Source: VYDC01 sp963667515 (GTDB lineage: Bacteria > Chloroflexota > Dehalococcoidia > UBA2979). From it: a DNA stretch of 64,000 bases. The stretch lies in NCBI GenBank assembly GCA_963667515.2, contig CAXXXY010000002.1:124001-188000 (forward strand), given 5' to 3'. The translations under genes were made by a program, and so were the position numbers. Shown here piece by piece: positions 15,908-25,345 of this stretch (position 1 is the stretch's first letter; each line of letters begins with the position of its first letter). The notes under the pieces were generated by a model. That model was not told the DNA's origin, made no database searches, and worked only from the letters and a program-made list of their open reading frames with translations.

Positions 15908-16959
15908 TTGTACTACCCAGGAAGGTTGTTCACAGGCGGGAGGCGGGGACGGCCCCGCCGACGCCGCCGTGCGGTCGGCGGTGATTGTAGCGGTAGAGCC
16001 AGCGTGGGAGCTGGCGCAGCCGCTCGGCGTTGGAGCGGTAGGGGCGGGCGTAGGCCCACTCGTTCTGCAGGATCTGGATGAAACGCTCGGCTTTGCCGTT
16101 CGTCTGCGGGCGGTAGGGCCGCGTGTGCGACAGCCGCACGTCTGCGGCAGCGGCGGCGCCGTGGAAGCTGCGGGCGACGGTGTAGGCCTTCGCGTTGTCG
16201 GTCAGGACCCGGCGCACGCGCACGCCACGCCGGCGGAAGGCCGCGAGCGCCTGCTCGAGGAAGGCGGCGCAGCTCGCGCCACGCTCGTCGGGCAGGACGG
16301 AGACGTAGGCGTAACGGCTGTGGTCATCGACGGCGACGTGTAGGTACTCCAGCCCCAGCGAACGCCGCGAATGCGGCCCGGAGCGCGTCTCGGCGAAGCC
16401 AGGCGCCATTCGCTTGCCGCCGCCCTCGGGGACGCGCCCGAGCTTCTTCACGTCGAGATGCAGCAGGTCGCCGGGGGCGTCGTGCTCGTAGCGGACCGGC
16501 TCCCGGGTGACGCGGTGCAGGCGGTCGAGCCGGTTGAGGCCGCGGCGCCGCAGCACGGCGTAGACCGTGGAGCGGGCGACCCCGAGCGCCCACTGGATGC
16601 GATGCGGCCCGAATCCCTGCGTGCGTCGCACGGCGCAGATGCGTCGCTCCAGCTCGGGCGGCGTGCGCCGGGGATGCGCGCGCGGGGCGGAGCTGCGGTC
16701 CTCGAGCCCTGCCGCTCCCTCCGCCCGGAAGCGCCCCAGCCACTTGGCAACGGTGTGGCGGGAGACGCGGAAGTGGCGAGCGACCTCAGCCTGGGGCCAG
16801 CCGGCGTCCACTTCCCGCACGAGCTCGAGTCGGGTCAGCGGTGTCAGCCGCGCGTTACGATGGGCCATGAGAGTGTCCTCTCCTCGCTACTGCCGTGCTG
16901 TCACACACAGCAGCGGGCGAGGCCCCTCATCCTGTCAACAACCTACGTGGGAACTACAG
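15908..16959 (-). mobile_element. IS481-family insertion sequence, copy 2 (inverted)
   Basis: Same 1052-bp element as at 9179-10230 in opposite orientation, flanked by CTAG at 15904-15907 and 16960-16963. With copy 1 it brackets the 5.7-kb cob segment as inverted repeats long enough for homologous recombination. Confidence 0.92.
15930..16868 (-). CDS. IS481-family transposase
   Basis: 312 residues, same protein as encoded by copy 1: helix-turn-helix N-terminus and a DDE integrase core (VDDHSRY, LTDNAK, GKAERF). Intact, with ATG 16868. Few synonymous base differences from copy 1 (for example GTCGATGAC against GTCGACGAC in the first catalytic motif) suggest recent spread. Confidence 0.93.
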   Translation of the reverse strand: MAHRNARLTPLTRLELVREVDAGWPQAEVARHFRVSRHTVAKWLGRFRAEGAAGLEDRSSAPRAHPRRTPPELERRICAVRRTQGFGPHRIQWALGVARSTVYAVLRRRGLNRLDRLHRVTREPVRYEHDAPGDLLHLDVKKLGRVPEGGGKRMAPGFAETRSGPHSRRSLGLEYLHVAVDDHSRYAYVSVLPDERGASCAAFLEQALAAFRRRGVRVRRVLTDNAKAYTVARSFHGAAAAADVRLSHTRPYRPQTNGKAERFIQILQNEWAYARPYRSNAERLRQLPRWLYRYNHRRPHGGVGGAVPASRL

Positions 16960-17050
16960 CTAGCCGCCGCGGGAGCGGGCACGGCGCCCGCGACGTACGC
17001 TGCCCCGGCGGCGGGGCCCCACCGAGACACGCAGACCCAGGAGGCTCCCC

Positions 17051-17823
17051 TTGTCCGTGACCGACCGCTCGTCCGGGATGGCGCCACTGACCCGGGGGGC
17101 CACGCAGCGCCGCGGCCAGCGCATCCGCCTGCTGATCGCCAACGATCACGCGCTGCTGCGGCAGGCCCTGCGCGCACTCCTGGACGGGCAGGACGGGCTC
17201 GAGGTGGTCGGCGAGGCCTCCAACGGGCGCGACGCGGTGGAGGCCGCCGAGCGGCTGCTCCCCGACGTCGTGCTGATGGACAATGGGTGATGCCCGGCCT
17301 CAACGGCATCGAGGCGACGCGGCAGATCACGAAGCGCGTCCCCGGCTGCTGCATCCTGATCCTCACCGCCTACCTGTAGGACGAGCGACTGCTGCAGGCG
17401 CTGCGGTCGGGCGCCAACGGCTACGTGGTGAAGAACTCCGACCTCGAGGAGCTGCTGCTGGCGGTGCGCTCCGTGCACCGCGGCAACACCTACTTCTCCT
17501 CCGCCGTCTCCGAGGAGATCGCGGTGAACGAGGTGCTGATGCAGGCGAAGCAGCCGGTGGCCCGCACCGGCTACGACCTGCTCACCAACCGCGAGCGCGA
17601 GGTGCTGCAGCTGATCGCCGAGGGCTACTCCAACCAGCGCATCGCCGATGAGCTGGTGATCTCCGTGAAGACGGTGGAGGCGCACAAGGCGCACATCATG
17701 AGCAAGCTCCACGCCCGCAACCGCACGGATCTGATCCGCTACGCGATCAAGCATGGCCTGGTGGACCTCGAGAGCCCCAAGCTCGACGAGCCGCCGGCCG
17801 GCTCCCGCTCCGCCTCCGCCTAG
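17051..17823 (+). pseudogene. broken NarL/FixJ-type response regulator
   Basis: TTG 17051 (AGGAGG six bases upstream) begins a protein whose receiver domain starts IRLLIANDHALLRQALRALL and reaches the phospho-Asp strand VVLMD, then meets TGA at 17288 after a 2-base gain. Reading resumes in another frame with MPGLNGIEATRQIT, stops again at an in-frame TAG (17377) and continues with DERLLQALRSGANGYVVK and a LuxR helix-turn-helix (LTNREREVLQLIAEGYSNQ) to 17823. Domain order and length (about 255 residues) are otherwise normal. Two independent lesions make a pseudogene likely. It stands immediately before the flagellar genes and after the IS. Confidence 0.8.
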
Positions 17824-18137
17824 CAGCGTTCGGCTGCACCCGAGCGGCTGGCAGCGTCCCGCTGCACCCGAGGGGCTGCCACCGGCGCTGACGGGCGCCG
17901 GTGGCCGGGCCGCACGACGAGCTTCGCTCGATCGCTGAGCGGCGGAGGCGCGGGCCTCCGCCGCCTTCGATCTCGCCGCAGGCTGCGCCCCCGCCGAGCG
18001 CGCCGGAACGCTCCATGCCTAGCCCTTCGGCCCGCCCCCCGAATCTCCGGAGACCCGCTGGCCCCTCGAGCCCGGCGGCAGCCCCTTTGAGTGCAGCGGA
18101 ACGCTGCCAGCCCCTCGAGTGCAGCGGAACGCTGCCG
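17823..18137. repeat. palindromic repeat units in inverted arrangement around hairpins
   Basis: The 490-bp gap between the response regulator and flbD. Two repeat units at 17823-17880 (GCAGCGTTCGGCTGCACCC, GCAGCGTCCCGCTGCACCC) and two in opposite orientation at about 18082-18137 (GTGCAGCGGAACGCTGCC twice) flank a stretch with two perfect hairpins: ACCGGCGC/GCGCCGGT at 17881-17902 and an 11-bp stem GCGGCGGAGGC/GCCTCCGCCGC at 17939-17964. The hairpins may terminate the response-regulator transcript. No gene is supported. Confidence 0.7.
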
Positions 18138-18316
18138 CTGCCGCTGCTGGAAGCTACGTGCGTCGCGGCTCGGGCGTGGGGGGTGCGCGCGCCCGTAGTC
18201 GGGGAGCCCCTGATGGGGGGCGCGCGGGGGTGCTCGGAGAATGGCCTGCGCGTCGCCCTCGGCCGCGGGGTCGGTGGTGCGCGCAGCGTGGGGCAGCCGC
18301 GCGGGGGAGGCCGGCG

Positions 18317-18538
18317 GTGATTCGCGTCACTCGCCTGGACGGCAGCGTCTTCTACGTGAACGCCGAGTACATCCAGACCGTGGAGAGCACCCCCGACACG
18401 CACATCGTGCTGGTCACCGGCACCTCCTCCGTCGTGCAGGAGAAGGACCACGAGATCGTCGAGCAGGTGATGGCGTACCGGCACGCGGCGTACGGCCGCG
18501 GGACGCCGCCGACGCATCTGCAGGTGGTGCAGGGCTGA
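18317..18538 (+). CDS. flbD: flagellar protein FlbD
   Basis: A 73-residue SwrD/FlbD-type protein: VIRVTRLDGSVFYVNAEYIQ and later VVQEKDHEIVEQVMAYR. In Firmicutes this small cytoplasmic protein sits between flgE and motA and supports motor torque. Here flgE is absent and the neighbour upstream is repeats and a dead regulator. GTG at 18317 has GGGGGAGG upstream. Intact. Confidence 0.85.
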   Translation: MIRVTRLDGSVFYVNAEYIQTVESTPDTHIVLVTGTSSVVQEKDHEIVEQVMAYRHAAYGRGTPPTHLQVVQG

Positions 18539-18590
18539 GCAGCGCCCGCCAGAGCGGCGGCGCAGCCGTGCTGGGCCGGTAGGGGGAGCC

Positions 18591-19401
18591 GTGGACCTCG
18601 CCACGATCCTTGGGCTGCTGATCGCCACGATCGGCATCCTCGGCGGCTTCGTCATCGACGGGTGGCGCGATCGCCGGCCTCTTCAACATCCCCGGCCTGA
18701 TGATCGTGGTGGTGGGCACGCTGGGCGCGACGATGATCGCGTTTCCCCTCGGCCAGTTCATGAAGATCCCCAAGCTCTACATGATCGCCCTCTTCGGCAG
18801 CAGCCACGAAGAGCCTGCCAAGATGTCCAACACGCTCGTGGACATGGCCGAGCGCGCGCGCCGCGAGGGCCTGCTCTCGCTGGAGGACGAGGCGCAGAAG
18901 GTGCAGGACCCCTTCGCGAAGAAGGGGCTGATGCTGATGATCGACGGCACCGATCCCGAGGCGCTGCGCTCGATCCTGGAGATCGACATCGAGGGCGTGT
19001 CGGCGCGCCACAAGGAGAACGCCAAGATGTTCGAGGCGGGGGGCGGCTTCGCCCCCACCCTCGGCGTGCTGGGCGCGGTGATGGGCCTCATCACCGTGCT
19101 GGGCAACCTCGGCGGTGACCCGGCGGCGCTCGGCCACGGCATCGCCGTTGCCTTCGTCGCGACCTTCTACGGCGTCGGCATGGCCAACGTCATCCTGCTG
19201 CCGATCGCCGAGAAGCTGAAGGTGAACTCCCAGGAGGAGCGCGTCGTTCGCGAGATGACGCTGGAGGGAATCCTCGCCATCCAGGCCGGCGACAACCCGC
19301 GCATCGTGCGCGAGAAGCTCGAGGCCTACCTCGCGCCGTCCGAGCGTGGCCACGGCGCCGAAGAGGAGCGCGGCGATGACGCGGATCCGGCCGCCGCGTG
19401 A
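18591..19401 (+). pseudogene. motA: flagellar stator motA, frameshifted
   Basis: GTG 18591 encodes MDLATILGLLIATIGILGGFVIDG, then one extra G at about 18660-18662 (GACGGGTGGC instead of GACGGTGGC) throws the frame. The remainder, GAIAGLFNIPGLMIVVVGTLGATM through to 19401, reads on in the next frame with the MotA cytoplasmic loop and last two helices (ANVILLPIAEKL). Total would be about 269 residues, normal for the PomA/MotA family. The proton or sodium channel subunit is inactive unless the base is an error. Confidence 0.85.
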
Positions 19402-20309
19402 AGAAGCACGCGCAGGAGGCCGAGCCGGAGAACGCTGAACGATGGGTGCTCTCGTATGCCGACCTGGTCACGCTCCTGCTGGGCTTCTTCATCATCCTCT
19501 TCGCCTCAGCGGACGTGAACGCGCAGAAGTTCCAGCTGCTGGCCCGTGGGCTCTCGGAGGCCTTCAACGTCGACGTCAAGGAAGGATCGAACGGCGCGTC
19601 GCCGCTCTTCGATGGGGACTCCGGATTCCTCCCGGAAGCGAGCGCTCGCTCGCTGATCGCCACGGACCTGGAGGCGATCCGCAGAACCATCGACTCGGGC
19701 ACCGCCTCTATCGGTCGGCTGGGCGAGATCGTGGTCTCGCAGGATGAGGACCGCATCGTGATTCGCCTCTCGGACAACCTGCTCTTCCCACCGGCCTCGG
19801 CGGACATCCGCAGCTCGGCGCTGCCGCTGCTGGCGATCGCGTCGCGCTCGCTGCTGGGGGTGGAGCAGGAGGTGCGGGTCGAGGGGCACACCGACAACGT
19901 CCCCGTGAACACGGAGTGCTACCCCTCCAACTGGGAGCTCTCCTCCTCGCGCGCCACCGCGGTGCTGCGCTACCTGACGGAGACGGGCGAGCTGCCGGCG
20001 AGTCGCATCTTTGCCGCGGGCTACGGCGAGTTCCGCCCGGCGGCCACCAACCTGACGCCGGAGGGGCGCGCGGTGAACCGGCGCGCCGACATCGTCGTGC
20101 TCTACCCGCCCGCGCAGATCGACGCGCGCGCCCCGGCCGCCGGCCCCGCCTTCGACGGCCTGCTCCCGGTGGAGTCGCTTCCCGTCGGCGAGGCGCCGCC
20201 CATCGGCGAGCTGCCGGGCGGCGGGGCGGGCGGCGGATCGAGCGAGGGAGCCGGCGCCGCCGAGGAGCAGCCGGGGGCGCAGGAGCCCGCAGCAGGAGCC
20301 GGGGAATGA
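19398..20309 (+). CDS. motB: flagellar stator protein MotB
   Basis: A 303-residue MotB: N-terminal signature RWVLSYADLVTLLLGFF (plug-side transmembrane helix with the channel Asp), a plug region and an OmpA-like peptidoglycan-binding domain at about 140-240 (VRVEGHTDNVPV; SSSRATAVLRYL). The last 60 residues are Gly/Pro/Ala rich and disordered. GTG 19398 overlaps the end of motA. Intact although its partner motA is frameshifted. Confidence 0.9.
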   Translation: MKKHAQEAEPENAERWVLSYADLVTLLLGFFIILFASADVNAQKFQLLARGLSEAFNVDVKEGSNGASPLFDGDSGFLPEASARSLIATDLEAIRRTIDSGTASIGRLGEIVVSQDEDRIVIRLSDNLLFPPASADIRSSALPLLAIASRSLLGVEQEVRVEGHTDNVPVNTECYPSNWELSSSRATAVLRYLTETGELPASRIFAAGYGEFRPAATNLTPEGRAVNRRADIVVLYPPAQIDARAPAAGPAFDGLLPVESLPVGEAPPIGELPGGGAGGGSSEGAGAAEEQPGAQEPAAGAGE

Positions 20310-20959
20310 GCCTCTTCAGCAAGCCGCTCGTGCTCGCGGGAGTCGGGGGTGTGGCCGGCATCGGTGTCGCCGCCGGGCTCTTCTTCTTCGTCTTCAGCGG
20401 CGGCAGCGCCGAGGAAGTCGCCAGCGGCGAGCCGACGCCGGAGCCCACGGCGGTGCACGTGGAGGGCCGCGTCGGCCCGCACATCGTGCTGGAGGACCGC
20501 GTCTTCAACCTGCTCGCGAGCCCCTCGGCGCCTCGCTACCTGAAGCTCGAGACGCTGATCGAGTTCGAGACGCACGACGAGGAGTGGGCCGAGGTGCTGC
20601 ACGGCTGCGTCCGGCTGCTGCCGTCGATCGAGCCCGGCGCCACGCTCCTCGTCTCCGCGCTGCCGCTGCTGGCGGACGCGGGCGCGGCCGCCCCGGGGGC
20701 GGGCGGCGGCGCCGCGGGCGGCGGCGAGTGCGCCGCGAAGGAAGCCGAGCTGCTCGCGCACTTCGACGAGGAGATCGGCACGGGCCGCCAGCTCATCGAG
20801 GACGCCGTGACCTCGATCGTCACCGGCAAGACGGTGGAGGAGATCGCCACCCCTGCCGGCAAGGACGAGCTCCGCGACGAGATCCGCCACGCCGTGGAGG
20901 AGCTGATCCCGGAGCCACACGTGCGGCGCGTGCTGTTCACGAACTTCATCACGCAATGA
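20306..20959 (+). CDS. fliL: flagellar basal body-associated protein FliL
   Basis: A 217-residue single-pass membrane protein: helix at about 8-30, then a FliL domain (LASPSAPRYLKLETLIEFE; DELRDEIRHAVEELIPEPHVRRVLFTNFITQ). FliL surrounds the stator and aids torque. An unusual Gly/Ala-rich insert (about residues 125-145) interrupts the domain. ATG 20306 overlaps the motB stop. Confidence 0.87.
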   Translation: MSLFSKPLVLAGVGGVAGIGVAAGLFFFVFSGGSAEEVASGEPTPEPTAVHVEGRVGPHIVLEDRVFNLLASPSAPRYLKLETLIEFETHDEEWAEVLHGCVRLLPSIEPGATLLVSALPLLADAGAAAPGAGGGAAGGGECAAKEAELLAHFDEEIGTGRQLIEDAVTSIVTGKTVEEIATPAGKDELRDEIRHAVEELIPEPHVRRVLFTNFITQ

Positions 20960-21071
20960 GGACTTCACTCGTGAGCGGCCCGCGGGTTCGGGGCCCCGTG
21001 GTGAGGGACGGGGAGCGCCCGCAGCGGACGCGGACGGCGGGCGCCGAGCGCCCGGCGCCAGGGGGGACTCC

Positions 21072-22234
21072 GTGACGGAGAATCGCGCTCTCTCCCAGTG
21101 GGAGATCGACGCCCTGCTGAACCAGATCCCGGACGCCGGAAGCGAGCCCGCCGCCGGGCCCGCGCAGCCGGCGTCCAGCGGCCTGGCGCAGGCGCCGGAC
21201 TCCTTCACGCGGGCCGTCAAGAGCTACGACTTCCGCCGCCCCGACAAGTCTCCAAGGAGCAGTGGGGCACGCTCCAATCGATGCACGACACCTTCGCGCG
21301 GCTGGTGGGCTCCAGCTTCTCGTCGCGGCTGCGGACGCTGGTCACGGTGCGGCTCTCGAGCCTCGACCAGGGGCTGTACGCGGAGTGGCAATCGCAGGTG
21401 CCGAGCCAGACCGTCTGCTACGTGCTGGCGATGCGCCCGCTCGACGGGAACATCGTCGTCGAGTTCAACAACGACGTGGCCGCCGACGTGGTCGACCGGC
21501 TGCTGGGCGGCACGGGGCTCCTGATCGATCGCACGCGCGGCATCTCCGACATGGAGATCACGTTGCTGCGCGCCTTCGCGGTCGCGGTGATCGGGCCGCT
21601 GCGCGACATGTGGCAGGCCGCTGTCCCGGCGCAGCCCGAGCTCGTCGACATGGGGCAGGACGCGAGCCTGATCCAGGTCGCTGGCCCCAACGACGCGGTG
21701 CTCACCGCCTTCTTCGAGATCAACATCGGCAACCAGCTGGGCGCGATGTCGATGTGCGTCCCCTACGCGCTGATCGAGCCGATCGTGCCCAAGCTCTCCG
21801 CGCAGGTGTGGTTCGCCGCCGGGAAGCAGGGCGCCGCCACCGAGCGCGATCGGCGGCGCGTGAAGCGCCTGATCGGCGACGCGCCGATCGAGCTGCGGGC
21901 GCTGCTGGGGACTGCGGACCTGCCCGTCGGCGAGCTCGTGGAGATGGCCGAGGGCGACACGGCGGTCCTCGACCGCCGCGTGGGCGCGCCGCTCGACATC
22001 GAGATCGGGGGCTACCCGCGCTTCACCGGCGTGCCGGGCACGAAGGGCTCACGCATCGCGTTGCAGCTGCGCGACGTCATCGCGCCGCCGGGCTTCGAGC
22101 CCGCCGACGAGCCGGGCGGGGAGCCGACGCTGCTCCACGCCCTCGACCCGACCTCAGCGGCCGCGGGTACGGCGCCTGTGCTGACAGCGATCGCCGGCGG
22201 CATGGAGCCGGACGAGGAGGGTGCAGATGGCTGA
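21072..22234 (+). pseudogene. fliM: flagellar switch protein fliM, frameshifted
   Basis: GTG 21072 begins MTENRALSQWEIDALLNQIPDA, the CheY-P binding peptide and linker of FliM, up to SYDFRRPDK. One base is missing at about 21249 (AAGTCTCC where AAGGTCTCC is expected), after which VSKEQWGTLQSMHDTFARLV and the whole middle domain and C-terminal SpoA domain continue in the other frame to 22234. The joined product would be about 388 residues. FliM is the C-ring protein linking chemotaxis to the rotor. GTG preceded by GGGGGGACTCC. Confidence 0.85.
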
Positions 22235-23447
22235 CGACGACCAGACCCCCGCCGACGAGGCTCCCGAGGAGCCGCCGGAGGAGGCCGCCCCCGAGGAGGC
22301 TGCCGACGAGCCGAGCGCCGCGGACGAGGCCGGCGCCGCGGACGAAGCGGGTGCGCCCGCGGCGGACCCGCCGCCCGACTCGCCGCCGCTCGCCGAGCAG
22401 CTTGGCGCGGCGGCGGCCGTGCTCGAGCCGCTGGCGGCGCTCGCCTCGGAGGTGCTCTCCGTCGCCGTGGAGAGCGTGCTTGCGCACAAGGCGGAGCTGG
22501 TGCAGGTGACCACCGCCGTCACCGACTACGCGCGCGTCGAGCGCGAGTTCGCCGATCTGCCGCACCTGGGCGCCGAGATACGCGTGGCGCTCAGCCCCAC
22601 CGAGGCGCACCTCGTCGCCGTGCTCATCCCGCTACCGGACGCGGGGCTGCTCTTCGGCCTCGAGACCGGCGCGGAGCAGATGGAGGACGCGGAGTTCGCG
22701 GCGGCGCAGATCGCCACGGTCTCCCAGCAGGCGCGCGAGCTGCTGGACCTGGTCAGCATCACGCTCTTCACGGAGGGGCTGTCCGGCACGGAGGCGACGC
22801 TGGCGGAGCTCCGCGTCGGGCAGATCGACTTCACGATGGGGGTGCTCGCCGACGTCGCGCAGAACGCGCCGGCCGCGCGCCTGGACGTGACGATGGTGCT
22901 CCCCGACTCGAGCGTCGCGCACCTGACCCTGGTGATCCCGGTGCCGCTGCTGGAGCGCCTCGCCGAGTCCGCCGACCCCGGCGCGGTCGCCTCGGCCGAC
23001 GGGGCGCCCGCCGCCGCCGCGCGTCCACCGCCGACCGCCGTCGCCTTCGACCCGCAGGAGGACTCGCCCGCGGCCGGCAACGTCTCTCCCCTGCGCCCGC
23101 CACCCCCCGCCGGCGGCGTTCCGGTGAACCCCGTGGCGTTCCCGCCGCTGCCCGCGATGCAGGCCATCGGCGACGGACAGTCCCACCCGATCGACCTCAT
23201 CCTCGACGTCTCGATGCGGGTCACGGTGGAGCTCGGTCGCAGCAGCATGACCGTCGAGGAGGTACTCGCGCTGGGCCCCGGCTCCGTGGTCGAGCTGAAC
23301 AAGCTCGCCGGCGAGCCCGTCGACATCCTCGTCAACGAGCGGCTGATCGCGCGCGGCGAGGTGGTCGTCGTGGACGAGAACTTCGGCGTGCGCGTGACCG
23401 AGATCGTGTCGCCGCGGCGTCGCGCCCACGCCCTGAGCGTGGCATAG
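22227..23447 (+). CDS. fliN: flagellar motor switch protein FliN/FliY
   Basis: A 406-residue protein: acidic Ala/Pro/Glu-rich N-terminus (about 1-60), a middle region (about 60-250) that resembles the CheC-like domain of FliY, a Pro-rich linker and a C-terminal SpoA/FliN domain (LILDVSMRVTVELGRSSMTV; LNKLAGEPVDILVNERLIAR). I do not see the CheC phosphatase signature, so CheY-P hydrolysis is doubtful. ATG 22227 has GAGGAGG upstream and overlaps the fliM end. Intact. Confidence 0.85.
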   Translation: MADDDQTPADEAPEEPPEEAAPEEAADEPSAADEAGAADEAGAPAADPPPDSPPLAEQLGAAAAVLEPLAALASEVLSVAVESVLAHKAELVQVTTAVTDYARVEREFADLPHLGAEIRVALSPTEAHLVAVLIPLPDAGLLFGLETGAEQMEDAEFAAAQIATVSQQARELLDLVSITLFTEGLSGTEATLAELRVGQIDFTMGVLADVAQNAPAARLDVTMVLPDSSVAHLTLVIPVPLLERLAESADPGAVASADGAPAAAARPPPTAVAFDPQEDSPAAGNVSPLRPPPPAGGVPVNPVAFPPLPAMQAIGDGQSHPIDLILDVSMRVTVELGRSSMTVEEVLALGPGSVVELNKLAGEPVDILVNERLIARGEVVVVDENFGVRVTEIVSPRRRAHALSVA

Positions 23448-23448
23448 C

Positions 23449-24225
23449 GTGGCGCGCACCCACGGCCATGTCACCGCGGCGACGCGACGCCCGGCGCGCG
23501 CCGGCTGGCGTCGCGTCGGGTGGCGGCTGCTGGCGGCGGCGCTGCTCGCGGCGGGGGCGCTGGCGGGTGGGGCGCTGGCGCTGGCGCCGGCCGCGGCCCG
23601 CGCGCAGGAGGGCGATGCGCCCGCCACCGTGCCGCCCGTGGGCGGGGGCCTGCTCCCCACGCCCGTCGCGGGCGCCAGCATCGGCAGCTACGGCGCGGGC
23701 GACTGGCTGGGGCTGGGGCTGCGCCTCGGCCTCGTGCTGCTCGCGATCTGGGGCGCGATCCTCGCGATGCGCTGGTGGGTGCGCCGACAGTCGGGCGCCG
23801 CCGACAGCCCGGCGCACCGGCTGGAGCTGCTGGAGACGCGCACCCTGGGGCCCAACCGCGCTCTGCACCTGGTGCGGGTCGGCGGGCGGGCCGTGCTGAT
23901 CGGCGCCACGGCCGAGCACATCAGCGCCCTGCTCGCCGTCGACGACCCCGCCGAGGTGGAGCGCTTGCTCGAGGTCGAGGAGGCGCCGAGCGCGGGCCCG
24001 CGCAGCCTCGGCGACCTGCGCCGCGGCCTCAGTGGGGTGCTCTCGCGGCTGACGGCGCCGCGCGTCCGGCCGGCGCCGCCCGAGCGGCCGCAGGCGCCCG
24101 CCGCCGCCTCGACGGGCGCGGCGAGCGAGGCGAGCGAGGCGAGCGCTGCCGCGACGCCGCGCGCGCAGCGGCTGGAGGAGCTGACGCGCGCCGTGCGCGA
24201 GGCTCGGCGGGAGCTCGCTTCGTGA
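23449..24225 (+). CDS. fliO: flagellar biosynthetic protein FliO
   Basis: A 258-residue protein with a signal-like first helix (about 25-50), a second transmembrane helix (LGLRLGLVLLAIWGAILAMR, about 85-105), and the FliO cytoplasmic domain (RLELLETRTLGPNRALHLVR; VLIGATAEHISALL). FliO is the assembly factor for the FliPQR export gate. C-terminus is Ala/Pro rich. GTG 23449 is one base after the fliN stop. Sequence conservation is weak, as usual, but position confirms it. Confidence 0.82.
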   Translation: MARTHGHVTAATRRPARAGWRRVGWRLLAAALLAAGALAGGALALAPAAARAQEGDAPATVPPVGGGLLPTPVAGASIGSYGAGDWLGLGLRLGLVLLAIWGAILAMRWWVRRQSGAADSPAHRLELLETRTLGPNRALHLVRVGGRAVLIGATAEHISALLAVDDPAEVERLLEVEEAPSAGPRSLGDLRRGLSGVLSRLTAPRVRPAPPERPQAPAAASTGAASEASEASAAATPRAQRLEELTRAVREARRELAS

Positions 24226-25025
24226 GGCCAGGCCACGCCGCGGCGCGCCTTCTGCGCGGCCGCCGCCGCGCGCTCGCAGCCCTGGGCGGCGCGCTGCTCA
24301 TGCTCGCGCTCGCCGCCGGCTGCGTCGCCGCCGACGGCACCGTCACGCTCGACCCGAACGCCTCGGGCGGGACGGCGGGCAGCCCCGGCGAGGCCGGCGC
24401 GGCCACGGGCGTGCAGCTGCTGGTGCTGCTCACCGTGCTCTCGCTGGCGCCCGCGCTGCTGGTGATGGTCACCTCGTTCACGCGCATCGTGATCGTGCTG
24501 TCGCTGGTGCGCAATGCGATCGGCGTGCCGCAGCTGCCGCCTAATCAGGTGCTGCTGGGCATCGCCTTCCTGCTGACGGTCTTCGTGATGGCGCCGGTGT
24601 GGACGGTGGTGAACGAGGACGCGCTCCAGCCCTACCTCGAGGGCTCGCTCTCGCAGGACGAGGCGATCGCCCGCGCCGAGGAGCCGGTGCGCCGCTTCAT
24701 GCTGGCGCAGACGCGCGAGTCGGACCTGGCGTTCTTCGTGGGGCTCTCGCAGGACGAGCGGCCGGCGACCATCGACGAGGTGCCGACCTACGTGATCATC
24801 CCGGCCTTCATCCTCAGCGAGCTGAAGACCGCCTTCCAGATGGGCTTCATCATCTTCGTGCCGTTCCTGATCATCGACATCGTCGTCTCCTCGGCGCTGC
24901 TGTCGATGGGAATGATGATGCTGCCCCCGGTGGTGGTCTCACTGCCGTTCAAGATCCTGCTGTTCGTTCTGGTCGACGGGTGGGGGCTGATCATCGGCTC
25001 CCTCGTCGCGAGCTTCGTCACGTGA
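24222..25025 (+). CDS. fliP: flagellar export gate protein FliP
   Basis: A 267-residue FliP with a cleavable signal (positively charged start, LMLALAAGC), then the family core: VTSFTRIVIVLSLVRNAIG, LPPNQVLLGIAFLLT, TYVIIPAFILSELKTAFQ and MGMMMLPPVVVSLPFKILL. Five FliP subunits form the export gate with FliQ and FliR. GTG 24222 overlaps the fliO stop. Intact. Confidence 0.93.
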   Translation: MRPGHAAARLLRGRRRALAALGGALLMLALAAGCVAADGTVTLDPNASGGTAGSPGEAGAATGVQLLVLLTVLSLAPALLVMVTSFTRIVIVLSLVRNAIGVPQLPPNQVLLGIAFLLTVFVMAPVWTVVNEDALQPYLEGSLSQDEAIARAEEPVRRFMLAQTRESDLAFFVGLSQDERPATIDEVPTYVIIPAFILSELKTAFQMGFIIFVPFLIIDIVVSSALLSMGMMMLPPVVVSLPFKILLFVLVDGWGLIIGSLVASFVT

Positions 25026-25059
25026 GGCGCGAGCGCCGCGTGGCAGAGGGAGGTGTGCG

Positions 25060-25332
25060 ATGAGCGACGCGGAAGTCTTCGGGATCGCGCAGGAGGCGCT
25101 GATGACGGCGCTGCTGCTGGCTGCGCCGATCCTGATCGTGAGCCTGGTGATCGGCCTGGTGATCTCCGTGTTCCAGGCGATCACCCAGATCAACGAGGTG
25201 ACGCTCACCTTCGTGCCCAAGATCTTCGGCGTCTTCGCCGTGGCCGCCCTGATGGGGCCGTGGATGGTGGGGACGATGGTCGGCTACACGCACCGGCTCT
25301 TCGTCGCGCTGCCGCACATCGCGACGCGGTAG
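25060..25332 (+). CDS. fliQ: flagellar export gate protein FliQ
   Basis: A 90-residue two-helix protein with the FliQ pattern (MTALLLAAPILIVSLVIGL, QAITQINEVTLTFVPKIFG). Part of the flagellar type III export gate. ATG 25060 with GAGGGAGG upstream. Intact. Confidence 0.92.
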   Translation: MSDAEVFGIAQEALMTALLLAAPILIVSLVIGLVISVFQAITQINEVTLTFVPKIFGVFAVAALMGPWMVGTMVGYTHRLFVALPHIATR

Positions 25333-25345
25333 GGCGGCCGGGGGC

